A DNA stretch of 34,253 nt from Candidatus Rokuibacteriota bacterium (GTDB taxonomy: Bacteria; Methylomirabilota; Methylomirabilia; Rokubacteriales; CSP1-6): NCBI GenBank assembly GCA_016179875.1, contig JACPCH010000028.1, positions 1 to 34,253 of the forward strand, in the 5' to 3' direction. A program made the position numbers and the translations under genes. Positions 14,531 to 24,127 of the stretch are shown in pieces. The first letter of the stretch is position 1; the number at the start of each line of letters is the position of its first letter. Below the pieces are notes generated by a model. That model had not been told where the DNA came from, ran no database searches, and saw nothing but the letters and a program-made list of their open reading frames with translations.

Positions 14531-16016
14531 GCGCGGCCGCGTGGAAGAGCATCCACTGATCGGCGCGCGGCGTCCAGCCGAGCCGCTCGCGCGCGGCGTA
14601 GACGTCCACCTGCTGCATGAGGAACACCCAGGTCGCGTCCTGGACCATGGCCCGGGCGAGCTCGCCGTAGACCGCGCGGCGCCGGGCCGCATCCATCGTG
14701 CTCCGCCCGAGGTCGAAGAGCTGGTCCACGCGCTCGTTCTTGTAGTAGAGGCCGCGGCCCTTGGACGAGACGAGGTTGAACAGCTCGTCCGCGTCCTGCA
14801 TCGGCCCGCCGAGCCCGAGCAGGTACGCGTCCTGGAACTGCCGGCCGAGGTACCGCTTGAAGTACGCGCCCCACTCGGCGATCTGGACCCTCGGCTTGAA
14901 GCCGGCCTTCTGCCACTGGCCGCCGAGCGCCTCGGCGATCTCCTTGTCGCCCTGGTACCGCCCGGCGGGCGACTCGAGCGTGATCTCGACGCCGTCGGGG
15001 TACCCGGCCTCCGCGAGGAGCTGGCGCGCGCGGGCGGGATCGTGCCCGTAGCCGCGCACGCCCGGGTCGTGGCCGAACATGGCCGGCGTGAAGGGGCCGG
15101 GCTGGCGCCGCCCGTTGCCGTCGAGCACGTTCTTGATGATCGCGTCCACGTCCGTCGCGTAGTTGAGGGCCTGGCGCACGCGGACGTCCGCGAGCGGCTT
15201 CCGGAACGCGTTGAGCCCGAGGTAGATCTGCCAGGTGCTCGGCACGCGCAGGACGCGCAGGCCGGCGACGCGCTCCAGCTCGCGCGCGAGCGTGGGCGGC
15301 ACGGTCGTGATCAGGTCCACCTCGCCGGCGCGCAGCGCGGCGGCGCGGGTGAACGGCTCGGGGACCGGCTTGAACGTGATCTTCTGGATCCGGGGCGCTC
15401 CCCGCCAGTGCCGGTCGAAGGCCTCGACGACCATGCGCTCGTCCTTGACCAGCTCGACGAAGCGGAAGGGGCCGGTGCCGACGGGCCGGAGCGCGAACGC
15501 CGCGCCGCGCTCGGCGGTGTACTTCGGCGGGACGATCGGGAAGTCGATGAGCCGGCCGAGGAGCGCGGCGTAGGGCTGCCGCGTCACGAGGTTCACCGTG
15601 ACGTCGTCGAGGACGTCCACGCGGACGATCTCGGCGATGTTCGCGCGGTTCGGCGACTTCTGGCTCGGGTCGAGGACGCGCTGCACGGTGAAGCGGACGG
15701 CCTCGGCGGCGAACGGCTCGCCGTTGTGGAACACGACGCCCCGCCGGAGCCGGAGCTGCCAGGTGGTGTCGTCGAGGAGCTTCCAGGACTCCGCCAGCTC
15801 CGGCACGATCCGCCCCTCGGCGTCCCGGCCGACCAGCGAGTCGAACAGGCTCACGCCGACGGCGGCGCGGATGGACGAGAGGTTCATGGTGGGATCGAGG
15901 TTCTCCGGCGTCCAGGGGATCGCCACGCGGAGCTCGCCCCGGGGATCCGCGGCGCCGGCGGGGACCGCCAGCACCAGCAGCGCGGCGAGCGCGACGGACA
16001 ACGGATGGCGTGTCAT
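14523..16016 (-). CDS. ABC transporter solute-binding protein, family 5 (peptide/nickel type)
   Basis: A 497-residue periplasmic binding protein of the DppA/OppA/NikA cluster. It has an N-terminal signal (MTRHPLSVALAALLVLAVP, cleavage near AGAA), then the family 5 landmarks WTPENLDPTMNLSSIRA, LFDSLVGRDAEGRIVPELAESWK, RRGVVFHNGEPFAAEAVRFT, VGTGPFRFVE and the LNYATDVDAIIKNVL helix with QPGPFTPAMFGHDP. Its ATG overlaps the stop of the URO-D-like gene (ATGA), so it belongs to a three-gene minus-strand operon. The two DppB/DppC-type permeases at 18844 and 19822, on the other strand, are probable partners, but no ATPase is in the window. Substrate unknown: peptides, nickel or other small solutes are possible. 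Confidence 0.93.
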   Translation of the reverse strand: MTRHPLSVALAALLVLAVPAGAADPRGELRVAIPWTPENLDPTMNLSSIRAAVGVSLFDSLVGRDAEGRIVPELAESWKLLDDTTWQLRLRRGVVFHNGEPFAAEAVRFTVQRVLDPSQKSPNRANIAEIVRVDVLDDVTVNLVTRQPYAALLGRLIDFPIVPPKYTAERGAAFALRPVGTGPFRFVELVKDERMVVEAFDRHWRGAPRIQKITFKPVPEPFTRAAALRAGEVDLITTVPPTLARELERVAGLRVLRVPSTWQIYLGLNAFRKPLADVRVRQALNYATDVDAIIKNVLDGNGRRQPGPFTPAMFGHDPGVRGYGHDPARARQLLAEAGYPDGVEITLESPAGRYQGDKEIAEALGGQWQKAGFKPRVQIAEWGAYFKRYLGRQFQDAYLLGLGGPMQDADELFNLVSSKGRGLYYKNERVDQLFDLGRSTMDAARRRAVYGELARAMVQDATWVFLMQQVDVYAARERLGWTPRADQWMLFHAAALR

Positions 16017-16999
16017 GGCTGGCTCCTCTTCACGGCGTCCACGACGGCGTCGAGGTGCGCGTCCGGCACGTCGAGCGGCAGCACGCACCCCGGCGCGACG
16101 ACGACGCCGCGGCCGCCGGTCTGGCGGAGCGCGTCGGCGACCTCGGCGGCGACGGCGGACGCGGGTCCGCGGCGCAGCGTGTCCCACTCGGCGAGCCCGC
16201 CGACGACCGCGCCCCGGAAGCGGCGCTGGGCCTCGCCGAGGGCCGGCGGCGTGACCCGGTCGTGCCAGTTGATCGCGTGGACCGGCAGCCGCGCCAGCTC
16301 GTCGAACGCGACGTCGCGACCGTGGGCGTGCAGCAGGGTGAGCGGCGAGCGCGGGGCGACCGCTTCGGCCACACGCCGCGTCGACGGCAGCTCGAACCGA
16401 CCGAGCTCCTCGGCGGTCACGGCGTCGCGGCTCGCGGTCTGGGTCGCGAGGAACAGCCCGTCGGCGCCGGCCTCGAGGGCGGCGAGCGCGTAGCGCGCGA
16501 CGGTGGCCGTGATGGCCTCGAGCGCGCCGGCCACCAGGTCGGGGGCGGCGCGCAGGTCGTCGGCGAGGGCGTCGCCCCGGAGCTTCCGGGCGACCGTCAG
16601 GGGCGCGAAGACCGTGTGGAGGACCGGCGCGTCGTCGCCGCGCTCCTTGACGATCAGCCGGAGCGCCTCGAGCTCGCGGCCGAGGGCGCCCGCGCCCGGG
16701 TCGAGCGGCGCGATCCGCGTCCAGTCACCCGGCGCGTTCACCGCGTGCTCGACGCACTGCTTGGCGCCGCTCGGCGCGCCCGCGTAGGCGACGCGGCAGC
16801 CCCAGTCCTCCACGCAGTAGACGCCGCTCGACATGACCTTGACGAGGTCCAGGTCGAAGCGGCGGTGGAAGGCGAGCATCGCGTCCGCGAGGCCGCGGGC
16901 GGTGTGATCCACCTCGGGCGCGTGGCGCCAGAACGCCACCGGCGCGCGGTCCACCGGCCCGCGGGCGACGGCGGCGAGGACGCGCTCGCGTTTGGTCAT
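16013..16999 (-). CDS. Uroporphyrinogen-decarboxylase-like (URO-D superfamily) protein
   Basis: A 328-residue TIM-barrel protein of the URO-D superfamily, which includes haem-pathway HemE and corrinoid methyltransferases (MtaA, CmuA). It starts MTKRERVLAAVARGPVDRAPVAFW, the usual N-terminus, then DLDLVKVMSSGVYCVEDWG, VLHTVFAPLTVARKL, ALEAGADGLFLATQTAS, LLHAHGRDVAFDEL and INWHDR. The C-terminal motif is VVVAPGCVLPLDVPD. True HemE residues are not recognisable and the gene sits with a solute-binding protein, so I favour an uncharacterised decarboxylase- or methyltransferase-like role over haem synthesis. The start is 15 bases after the lipoprotein stop, making an operon lipoprotein, URO-D-like, binding protein. 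Confidence 0.87.
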   Translation of the reverse strand: MTKRERVLAAVARGPVDRAPVAFWRHAPEVDHTARGLADAMLAFHRRFDLDLVKVMSSGVYCVEDWGCRVAYAGAPSGAKQCVEHAVNAPGDWTRIAPLDPGAGALGRELEALRLIVKERGDDAPVLHTVFAPLTVARKLRGDALADDLRAAPDLVAGALEAITATVARYALAALEAGADGLFLATQTASRDAVTAEELGRFELPSTRRVAEAVAPRSPLTLLHAHGRDVAFDELARLPVHAINWHDRVTPPALGEAQRRFRGAVVGGLAEWDTLRRGPASAVAAEVADALRQTGGRGVVVAPGCVLPLDVPDAHLDAVVDAVKRSQP

Positions 17000-17014
17000 G
17001 GGCCGAGTCTAGCA

Positions 17015-17308
17015 CTAGCGGCAGACTTCGAGCGGCTCGCCGACCGCGGCCCGGCGCCAGGCCGCCTCGGCCACGCGGTGCCAGTGCCCCTCCTGGTCGC
17101 GCACCCAGTACTCGAGCACGATCACGTCGCGCCGGCGCTCGACGACGCGGCCGGCGTGGTCCGTGGTGACCCCGAGGAACTCGCTCTCGAGCCGCACGTG
17201 CGTGTCCTTGGCGGCGACGACGATCGTGGCGGGCCGGCAGATCACGCCCGCGCAGCCGGCGAGCGCCGCCAGAGCCACGAGGGCGGCGAGCGTCACGTGG
17301 CGCCTCAC
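17015..17308 (-). CDS. Small lipoprotein, unknown function (97 aa)
   Basis: The N-terminus MRRHVTLAALVALAALAGC is a lipoprotein signal with lipobox L-A-G-C (lipidated Cys at 19), so the mature protein of about 79 residues should be membrane-anchored. The rest is beta-rich: ATIVVAAKDTHVRLES, then RRDVIVLEYWVRDQEGHWHRVAEAAW. It is the first gene of the minus-strand operon with the URO-D-like and solute-binding proteins. No family recognised. Confidence 0.75.
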   Translation of the reverse strand: MRRHVTLAALVALAALAGCAGVICRPATIVVAAKDTHVRLESEFLGVTTDHAGRVVERRRDVIVLEYWVRDQEGHWHRVAEAAWRRAAVGEPLEVCR

Positions 17309-17452
17309 GAGTGTCCATTGTAGTCGCGTCCCGCGATTCCGTCCCGGCGACCGCGACCCCGCGGCCTTGACTTCTCGCGGCTTTGATCTGACAGTGCACG
17401 CGACGCCGCCGCCGGCGAGCCGAGGGCTCGCCCGGAGGGCGGACCTCAGCCC

Positions 17453-17571
17453 ATGACGACACTCATCCGCAACATCGGCGCGCTCGCGAGCGCCGCCCGG
17501 GGCACGATGGTCCGGCCCGGCGCGCGGCGGAGGTCGTGAGGGGCGCGGGACCGGCGGGCGGGGGCCACTAG
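17453..17571 (+). pseudogene. Possible amidohydrolase remnant (start and tail only)
   Basis: An ATG at 17453 opens MTTLIRNIGALASAARG, which resembles the N-terminal beta-strand of imidazolonepropionase/dihydroorotase-type amidohydrolases. The frame then stops at 17537-17539 after 28 codons. In another frame a C-terminal-looking stretch (RAAEVVRGAGPAGGGH) ends with TAG at 17569-17571, 2 bases before the GTG of the next gene. The simplest reading is a gene whose middle was deleted, but the similarity is short and the call is tentative. Confidence 0.35.
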
Positions 17572-17573
17572 GC

Positions 17574-18794
<1,221 letters not shown>

Positions 18795-18843
18795 TCCGGG
18801 GGCGGGTCACCGCGGCCGAGGGGCCGCGGCGCCGGCTCGACCG

Positions 18844-19818
18844 GTGAACCGCCTGGGGTACGCCGGACGCCGGCTGCTCCAGGCCGTGCCGATCGTCCTC
18901 GCCATGGCCGTCTTCAACTTCCTGCTCCTGCACCTGGCGCCGGGCGACGCCGCCGACGTCCTGGCCGGCGAGGCCGGCTCGGCCAGCCCGGAATTCGTGG
19001 CCCGGCTCCGCGCCGACTTCGGGCTCGACGAGCCGCTCCCGCTGCAGCTCCTCTTCTACGTCAAGCAGGTCGTGACGCTCGACCTCGGCTTTTCGTTCCG
19101 TCACCGGACGCCGGTGCTCTCGCTGATCCTGTCGCGGCTGCCCGCGACGCTGATTCTCATGACGGCGGCGATCGGGCTCGCCGTGAGCCTCGGGATCCTG
19201 CTCGGCGTGCTGGCGGCGCGCCACGTCAACACGTGGGTGGACAATGTGATCAGCGTGTTCGCGCTCCTGTCCTACGCGACGCCGATCTTCTGGATCGGTC
19301 TCATGCTGATCGTGCTCTTCGCGATCCGGCTCGGCTGGCTGCCCACCCACGGCTTCGCGGCCGTCGGCGCCGCCGGCTCGGGCCTCGCCCACGCGCTCGA
19401 CGTCGGCCGGCACCTGGTGCTGCCCGCGACCACGCTCGCCCTCTTCTACGTCGCGCTCTACACGCGCCTCATGCGCGCCTCGATGCTCGACGTGTACGGC
19501 CTCGAGTACGTGCAGAGCGCGCGGGCCAAGGGACTCTCGGAGCGCCGCGTCGCCGTGAAGCACGTGCTGCGGAACGCGCTGCTGCCGGTGGTGACGATGG
19601 CCGGGATCCAGGTGGGCCACATGCTCGGGGGCTCCGTGCTGGTCGAGACGGTCTTCGGCTGGCCCGGGCTCGGGCGCCTCGCGTTCGAGTCCGTCTTCGC
19701 GCGCGACGTCAATCTGCTGCTCGGGCTCCTGCTGTTCTCGTCGGTCCTGGTGGTCGCCGCCAACCTCGTGACGGACCTGCTCTACTCGGTCCTCGACCCC
19801 CGGATCACGGTGCGCTAG
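18844..19818 (+). CDS. ABC transporter permease, DppB type
   Basis: A 324-residue inner-membrane permease of the peptide/nickel ABC class. It has TM1 (RRLLQAVPIVLAMAVFNFLLLHLAPGD), the periplasmic region with ADFGLDEPLPLQLLFYVKQV, and further helices starting at about residues 90, 130, 190 and 280. The EAA loop is MLDVYGLEYVQSARAKGLSERRVAVKH, which contacts the ATPase. The GTG start at 18844 lies 49 bases after the DUF1015 stop. The following permease begins 3 bases after its stop. Cognate ATPases (DppD/DppF type) are not in the window; the binding protein at 14523-16016 is the likely partner. Confidence 0.94.
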   Translation: MNRLGYAGRRLLQAVPIVLAMAVFNFLLLHLAPGDAADVLAGEAGSASPEFVARLRADFGLDEPLPLQLLFYVKQVVTLDLGFSFRHRTPVLSLILSRLPATLILMTAAIGLAVSLGILLGVLAARHVNTWVDNVISVFALLSYATPIFWIGLMLIVLFAIRLGWLPTHGFAAVGAAGSGLAHALDVGRHLVLPATTLALFYVALYTRLMRASMLDVYGLEYVQSARAKGLSERRVAVKHVLRNALLPVVTMAGIQVGHMLGGSVLVETVFGWPGLGRLAFESVFARDVNLLLGLLLFSSVLVVAANLVTDLLYSVLDPRITVR

Positions 19819-19821
19819 CCG

Positions 19822-20646
19822 ATGCCGGCCTTCTGGCGGCACTTCCGGCGGAACCGGGCGGCGGTCCTCGGGGCGGGCCTGCTGGCGCTCGTCGGGACGG
19901 TCGCGCTGGCGGGGCCGGCGCTCTACCGCGTGGACCCGTGGGAGCTCGCCGGGCGGCCGTTCTCACCGCCGTCCGGCCAGTTCCCGCTCGGCACCGACAC
20001 CCTCGGCCGCGACCTGGCGGCCGGCCTCGTCCACGGCGCGCGCGTGTCGCTCCTGGTCGGGCTCGTCGCGACGGGCGCCGCGCTCCTCGTCGGCATCGTC
20101 CTCGGCGCCCTCGCCGGCTACGCCGGCGGCTGGCTCGACGACGTCCTCATGCGCTTCACCGAGTTCTTCCAGACGATCCCGTCGTTCATCCTCGCGGTGG
20201 TGCTCGTCGCGATCTTCCAGCCCAGCCTCACGTCCATCGTGGTCGCCATCGCGATGGTGTCCTGGCCGACGGTGGCACGCCTCGTCCGGGGCGAGTTCCT
20301 CGCGCTCCGGCACCGCGACTTCGTCCAGGCGTGCGTCGCCCTCGGCATGCCGGTCCGGGCCATCGTCTTCCGCCAGATCCTCCCGAACGCCGCCGCGCCG
20401 GTGATCGTGACGGGCTCGCTCATGGTGGCGACGGCGATCCTGCTGGAGTCGGGGCTCTCGTTCCTCGGCCTCGGCGACCCCAACGTCATGTCCTGGGGGT
20501 TCATGATCGGCTCCTCGCGCACGGTGCTCCGGCAGGCGTGGTGGATGTCGGCGATCCCCGGGCTCGCGATCCTCGTCACCGTGCTCGCGCTCAACCTCGT
20601 CGGCGAAGGCCTCAACGACGCCTTGAACCCGCGCCTCCGGCGCTGA
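19822..20646 (+). CDS. ABC transporter permease, DppC type
   Basis: A 274-residue inner-membrane permease, second subunit of the dipeptide/nickel-type importer. Landmarks are the N-terminal FWRHFRRNRAAVLGAGLLALVG, PLGTDTLGRDLAAGLVHGARVSLLVGL (the DppC signature, about 54-80), an EAA loop with ALRHRDFVQACVALGMPVRAIVFRQILPNA, and the C-terminal LGLGDPNVMSWGFMIG and LNLVGEGLNDALNPRLRR. Complete and in operon with the DppB-type gene and, 26 bases downstream, formate-tetrahydrofolate ligase. Confidence 0.94.
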   Translation: MPAFWRHFRRNRAAVLGAGLLALVGTVALAGPALYRVDPWELAGRPFSPPSGQFPLGTDTLGRDLAAGLVHGARVSLLVGLVATGAALLVGIVLGALAGYAGGWLDDVLMRFTEFFQTIPSFILAVVLVAIFQPSLTSIVVAIAMVSWPTVARLVRGEFLALRHRDFVQACVALGMPVRAIVFRQILPNAAAPVIVTGSLMVATAILLESGLSFLGLGDPNVMSWGFMIGSSRTVLRQAWWMSAIPGLAILVTVLALNLVGEGLNDALNPRLRR

Positions 20647-20672
20647 CCACCCCTCGACGGAGACCCGACCCC

Positions 20673-22295
20673 ATGGGCAAGCAGGACATCGAGATCGCGC
20701 GGAGCGTGAAGCTCCGGCCGATCCAGGACGTCGCCGCGACGCTCGGGCTCGGCCCCGACGACGTGGAGCCGTACGGCCGCCACAAGGCCAAGATCCGCTG
20801 GGAGGCGCTCGAGCGGCTCGCCGCGCGCCCCGACGGAGCGCTCGTGCTCGTCACCTGCATGACGCCGACGCCGGCGGGCGAGGGCAAGTCCACCACGACG
20901 ATCGGGCTCGCCGACGGGCTCACGCGGCTCGGCGCGCGCGCCGCCGTCGCGCTGCGGGCGCCCTCGCTCGGGCCGGTCTTCGGCACCAAGGGCGGGGCGA
21001 CGGGGGGCGGGCACGCGCAGCTCGCGCCCATGGAGGACATCAACCTCCACTTCACCGGCGACACGCACGCCGTCGGCTGCGCCCACAACCTGCTGGCCGC
21101 GATGCTCGACAACCACCTGGCCCAGGGCAACCCGCTCGGCCTCGACCCGCGGCGCATCCTCTGGAAGCGCGTGGTGGACATCAACGACCGCGCCCTCCGC
21201 CACATCGTGGTGGGTCTGGGCGGCCCGGTCCACGGCGTGCCGCGCGAGAGCGGGTTCGAGATCACGGCCGCCTCCGAGGTCATGGCGATCCTGTGCCTCG
21301 CCGCGGACCTCCACGACTTCAAGGCGCGCGCCGAGCGCATCGTGGTGGGGGAGGCCGGCGACGGGCGGCTCGTGGCCGCTCGCGAGCTTCGCGCGGCGGG
21401 GGCGATGGCGGTCCTCGTGAAGGACGCGATCAAGCCGAACCTCGTCCAGACGCTCGAGGGGACGCCGGCGCTCGTCCACGGCGGCCCCTTCGGTAACATC
21501 GCCCACGGGTGCAACAGCCTGATCGCGACGCGCCTGGGGCTCAAGCTCGCCGACGTCGTGGTGACCGAGGCCGGGTTCGCGACCGACCTCGGCGCCGAGA
21601 AGTTCGTGGACATCACGTGCCGGACGGGCGGGCTCGTGCCGTCCGTCGCGGTCGTCGTGGCCACCGTGCGGGCCGTCCAGCTCCACGGCGTCGAGAACCT
21701 CGCCAAGCACGTGGAGAACGTACGCCTCTTCGGCCTGACGCCGGTGGTGGCGCTGAATCACTTCACCGGCGACGCCGACGCGGACGTCGCGCGGATCCTG
21801 GGCGCGTGCCGGGACCTGGGCGTCCGCGCCGAGATCTCGCGGGGCTGGGAGCTCGGGGCCGCGGGCACGACCGCGCTCGCGCGCGCCGTCCTCGACGCGA
21901 CCCGGGCCGCGGACCGCCCGGCCCTCCGCTTCCTCTATCCGGAGGACCTGCCGCTGGTGAAGAAGATCGAGGCGATCGCGACGGAGATCTACGGCGCCGA
22001 CGGCGTGCGGGTGGCGCCGGCCGCCGCGGTCAAGCTCGCGCGCTGGGAGGCGCTCGGGTACGGCCGGCTGCCGGTCTGCGTGGCCAAGACCCAGCACTCG
22101 CTCTCCGACGACGGCAAGCGGCCCGGCCGCCCGCGCGGCTTCACGGTGACGGTCCGCGACGCGAGGCTCTGCGCCGGCGCCGGGTTCGTGGTCGCCTACG
22201 CCGGCGACATCCTCACCATGCCGGGCCTGCCGAAAGCGCCGGGGGCCGAGTCCATCGACATCGACGCCGCCGGCAACGTCGTCGGCCTGTTCTGA
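20673..22295 (+). CDS. fhs: Formate-tetrahydrofolate ligase
   Basis: A 540-residue cytosolic enzyme that joins formate to tetrahydrofolate with ATP, giving 10-formyl-THF for one-carbon metabolism. It has the N-terminal IARSVKLRPIQDVAATLGL, the P-loop TPTPAGEGKSTTT (about 64-76), KGGATGGGHAQLAPMEDINLHFTGD, DINDRALRHIVVGLGG, FGNIAHGCNSL, TEAGFATDLGAEKF and the C-terminal GDILTMPGLPKAP, all characteristic. The usual length is about 555, so it is essentially full. It follows the ABC permease genes on the same strand. The GGAG about 10 bases before ATG 20673 is a modest ribosome site. Other folate-pathway genes are not in the window. Confidence 0.97.
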   Translation: MGKQDIEIARSVKLRPIQDVAATLGLGPDDVEPYGRHKAKIRWEALERLAARPDGALVLVTCMTPTPAGEGKSTTTIGLADGLTRLGARAAVALRAPSLGPVFGTKGGATGGGHAQLAPMEDINLHFTGDTHAVGCAHNLLAAMLDNHLAQGNPLGLDPRRILWKRVVDINDRALRHIVVGLGGPVHGVPRESGFEITAASEVMAILCLAADLHDFKARAERIVVGEAGDGRLVAARELRAAGAMAVLVKDAIKPNLVQTLEGTPALVHGGPFGNIAHGCNSLIATRLGLKLADVVVTEAGFATDLGAEKFVDITCRTGGLVPSVAVVVATVRAVQLHGVENLAKHVENVRLFGLTPVVALNHFTGDADADVARILGACRDLGVRAEISRGWELGAAGTTALARAVLDATRAADRPALRFLYPEDLPLVKKIEAIATEIYGADGVRVAPAAAVKLARWEALGYGRLPVCVAKTQHSLSDDGKRPGRPRGFTVTVRDARLCAGAGFVVAYAGDILTMPGLPKAPGAESIDIDAAGNVVGLF

Positions 22296-22349
22296 GCGGA
22301 CCCGCTCGTGTGTGCTAGTATCCCTCGCAATCCGACCGAGGAGGAACCC

Positions 22350-22393
22350 ATGGTCGCGGCGAGGTGCGCGAGGTGCTGAACGCCTCCGGGTGA
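22350..22393 (+). pseudogene. Short gene remnant with intact ribosome site
   Basis: A strong GAGGAGGAA lies before ATG 22350, with an extended -10-like TGCTAGTAT upstream (22312-22322). The ORF ends after 9 codons (MVAARCARC). In another frame the same bases read GEVREVLNASG and a stop at 22391-22393, which looks like a protein C-terminus. Well-formed start signals leading into a tail suggest a gene whose body has been deleted. Identity of the lost gene cannot be told. Confidence 0.35.
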
Positions 22394-22400
22394 GCGCGCC

Positions 22401-22781
22401 GTGCCCGGCGACGCCGAGGCGCCCGTGAACGTCCCGGCGGCCCTGCGCTGGCTGGGCGGCGACCGCGCACTGCTGCGGGACCTCGCGCGCGTGTTCGTGG
22501 AAGACGCGCCCGGGCGGAGCGCCGCGCTGCGGGCGGCGGCGGCGTCGCGCGACGCCGCGCAGCTCGAGCGGCTCGCGCACAGCCTGAAGGGCTCCGCGGC
22601 GATCCTCCGCGCCGCGCGCCTGCAGGCCGCCTGCGCGGCGCTCGAGAGCGCCGCGCAGGCGGGCGGCGTCGCGCCGGCGCCGGCGTTGCTGGACGGCGTC
22701 GACCAAGAGCTCGCGCGCGTCGCGGAGTTCTTCGCCGACCCGGGCTGGACGGCCGCCCTGGAGGGGGAGGCGCCCTCGTGA
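22401..22781 (+). CDS. HPT (histidine phosphotransfer) domain protein
   Basis: A 126-residue single-domain HPT protein, which relays phosphoryl groups in multistep phosphorelays. The motif LERLAHSLKGSAAILRA carries the phosphorylatable H60 in the consensus H-x-L-K-G. Helices before it (LRWLGGDRALLRDLARVFVED) and after it (LQAACAALESAAQ) complete the four-helix bundle. The GTG at 22401 is the only start in frame downstream of a stop. It overlaps the response regulator gene by 4 bases (GTGA), so the pair is co-translated and presumably partners. No hybrid kinase is adjacent. Confidence 0.88.
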   Translation: MPGDAEAPVNVPAALRWLGGDRALLRDLARVFVEDAPGRSAALRAAAASRDAAQLERLAHSLKGSAAILRAARLQAACAALESAAQAGGVAPAPALLDGVDQELARVAEFFADPGWTAALEGEAPS

Positions 22782-23413
22782 AGGTGCTGGTCGTGGACGA
22801 CGAGCCGATCGTCCGGCGGCTCCTCGAGACGTCGCTCACCCAGTGGGGCTACGAGGTCGTGTCGGCGCCCGGCGGCGAGGAGGCGTGGGCGGTCCTCCAG
22901 CGGGACGAGGCCCCGTCGCTCGCCATCCTCGACTGGACGATGCCCGGCATCGACGGGCTCGAGCTCTGCCGCCGGGTCCGCCTGCTGGACCGGCCGGCGC
23001 GGCCCTACCTGATCTTCGTCACCGCCCGGGCCCGCACGCAGGACATCGTGACGGGCCTCGAGGCGGGCGCCGACGACTACATCGTCAAGCCGTTCCAGCG
23101 CGAGGAGCTCAAGGCGCGCGTGCAGGTCGGCGTGCGGATGCTGGAGCTGCAGGCGGCGCTCGCCGAGCGCGTGCGCGAGCTCGAGGAGGCGCTGGCGCGG
23201 GTCAAGCAGCTGCAGGGCCTGCTCCCGATCTGCTCGTACTGCAAGAAGGTGCGCGACGACCAGAACTACTGGCAGCAGGTCGAGATCTACATCGAGGGCC
23301 ACTCGGACGCCCAGTTCACCCACGGCATCTGCCCGGAGTGCCGCGAGAAGTATGTCGAGCCCGAGCTCGAGCGCCTGCGCGAGATCCGGCGCACCGGCGA
23401 GGCCGCGCCCTAG
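22778..23413 (+). CDS. Response regulator with coiled coil and CxxC...CxxC zinc-ribbon-like tail
   Basis: A 211-residue protein. Receiver domain about 1-120 with acidic pair D7-D8, phospho-acceptor D52 (AILDWTMPG), T82 and K104 (YIVKPFQ). A Leu/Glu-rich coiled coil about 118-148 follows. The tail about 149-195 reads LLPICSYCKKVRDDQNYW, then EGHSDAQFTHGICPECREKY, with C152, C155, C185 and C188 plus H175 and H182, suggesting zinc or redox binding. I have seen this CSYCKK...HGICPEC tail on other bacterial signalling proteins, but know no assigned function. It lacks any DNA-binding or enzymatic output. GTG start overlapping the HPT stop. The tail is likely the output, possibly a redox or protein-interaction module. 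Confidence 0.88.
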   Translation: MKVLVVDDEPIVRRLLETSLTQWGYEVVSAPGGEEAWAVLQRDEAPSLAILDWTMPGIDGLELCRRVRLLDRPARPYLIFVTARARTQDIVTGLEAGADDYIVKPFQREELKARVQVGVRMLELQAALAERVRELEEALARVKQLQGLLPICSYCKKVRDDQNYWQQVEIYIEGHSDAQFTHGICPECREKYVEPELERLREIRRTGEAAP

Positions 23414-23415
23414 GG

Positions 23416-24114
23416 TCAGGCCAGGTCGAAGAGCAGCACCTCGGCGGGCTCGCGGCCGGCGAGCACGACCGTCGGCTCGTCACTCACGGCGGCGCCGTCC
23501 CCCGCACCGAGGGCGCCGCCGTTCACGCGCGCCGCGCCGCGCGCCACCTGGACCCAGGCGTGCCGGCCGCCGGCGAGCGCGTGCACGACCTCCCGCCCGG
23601 GCTCGAGGAGCGCGGCGTAGACGCGCGCGTCGGCGTGGAGCGTGACCGCCCCATCCGCGCCGTCGCGCGCCGCGACGAGCCGGAGCCGGCCGCGCGTGTC
23701 CTCCGGCGAAAACCGCTTCTGCTCGTACCCCGGCGGGAGGCCCCGCCGCTCGGGCAGGATCCAGATCTGGAGGAAGTGAACGGGCTCGGTCGCCGAGGCG
23801 TTGAACTCGCTGTGCATGACGCCGGTGCCCGCGCTCATGCGCTGCACGTCCCCCGGACGGATGACCGACCCCGTGCCGAGGCTGTCCCGGTGCTCGAGTG
23901 CGCCCTCCAGCACGTACGAGAGGATCTCCATGTCGCGGTGGCCGTGCGTCGGGAACCCCGCGCCCGGCTGCACGCGGTCCTCGTTGATCACGCGCAGGCC
24001 GCGGAAGCCCATCCAGCCCGGGTCGTGGTAGTCGGCGAACGAGAACGTGTGGCGCGTGTCGAGCCAGCCGTGGTCGAAGTGGCCGCGCTCCCCGGCGCGC
24101 CGGACGGTCAGCAT
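23416..24114 (-). CDS. Pirin family protein (quercetinase-like bicupin)
   Basis: A 232-residue bicupin of the pirin family. Bacterial members such as YhhW oxidise quercetin, while others act as redox sensors or cofactors. Metal ligands H57 and H59 (FPTHGHRDMEI), H101 and E103 (GVMHSEFNAS) sit at exactly the positions of characterised pirins. The N-terminus MLTVRRAGERGHFDHGWLDTRHTFSFADYHDPGWMGF is typical. I chose ATG 24114; the frame is open further upstream but that part is not pirin-like and overlaps the next gene. It follows the SDR gene by 13 bases on the same strand. Physiological substrate unknown. Confidence 0.94.
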   Translation of the reverse strand: MLTVRRAGERGHFDHGWLDTRHTFSFADYHDPGWMGFRGLRVINEDRVQPGAGFPTHGHRDMEILSYVLEGALEHRDSLGTGSVIRPGDVQRMSAGTGVMHSEFNASATEPVHFLQIWILPERRGLPPGYEQKRFSPEDTRGRLRLVAARDGADGAVTLHADARVYAALLEPGREVVHALAGGRHAWVQVARGAARVNGGALGAGDGAAVSDEPTVVLAGREPAEVLLFDLA

Positions 24115-24127
24115 GGGAGCTCCGTGC

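Noticed and set aside
17537-17539. TGA in the 17453 remnant as a second selenocysteine codon
   Set aside because: The downstream frame shows no family-like continuation and no suitable hairpin follows; deletion is simpler.
22294-22307. Hairpin gagcgg-ac-ccgctc after the formate-tetrahydrofolate ligase gene as a terminator
   Set aside because: Too short, with a 2-base loop and no T-run after it.
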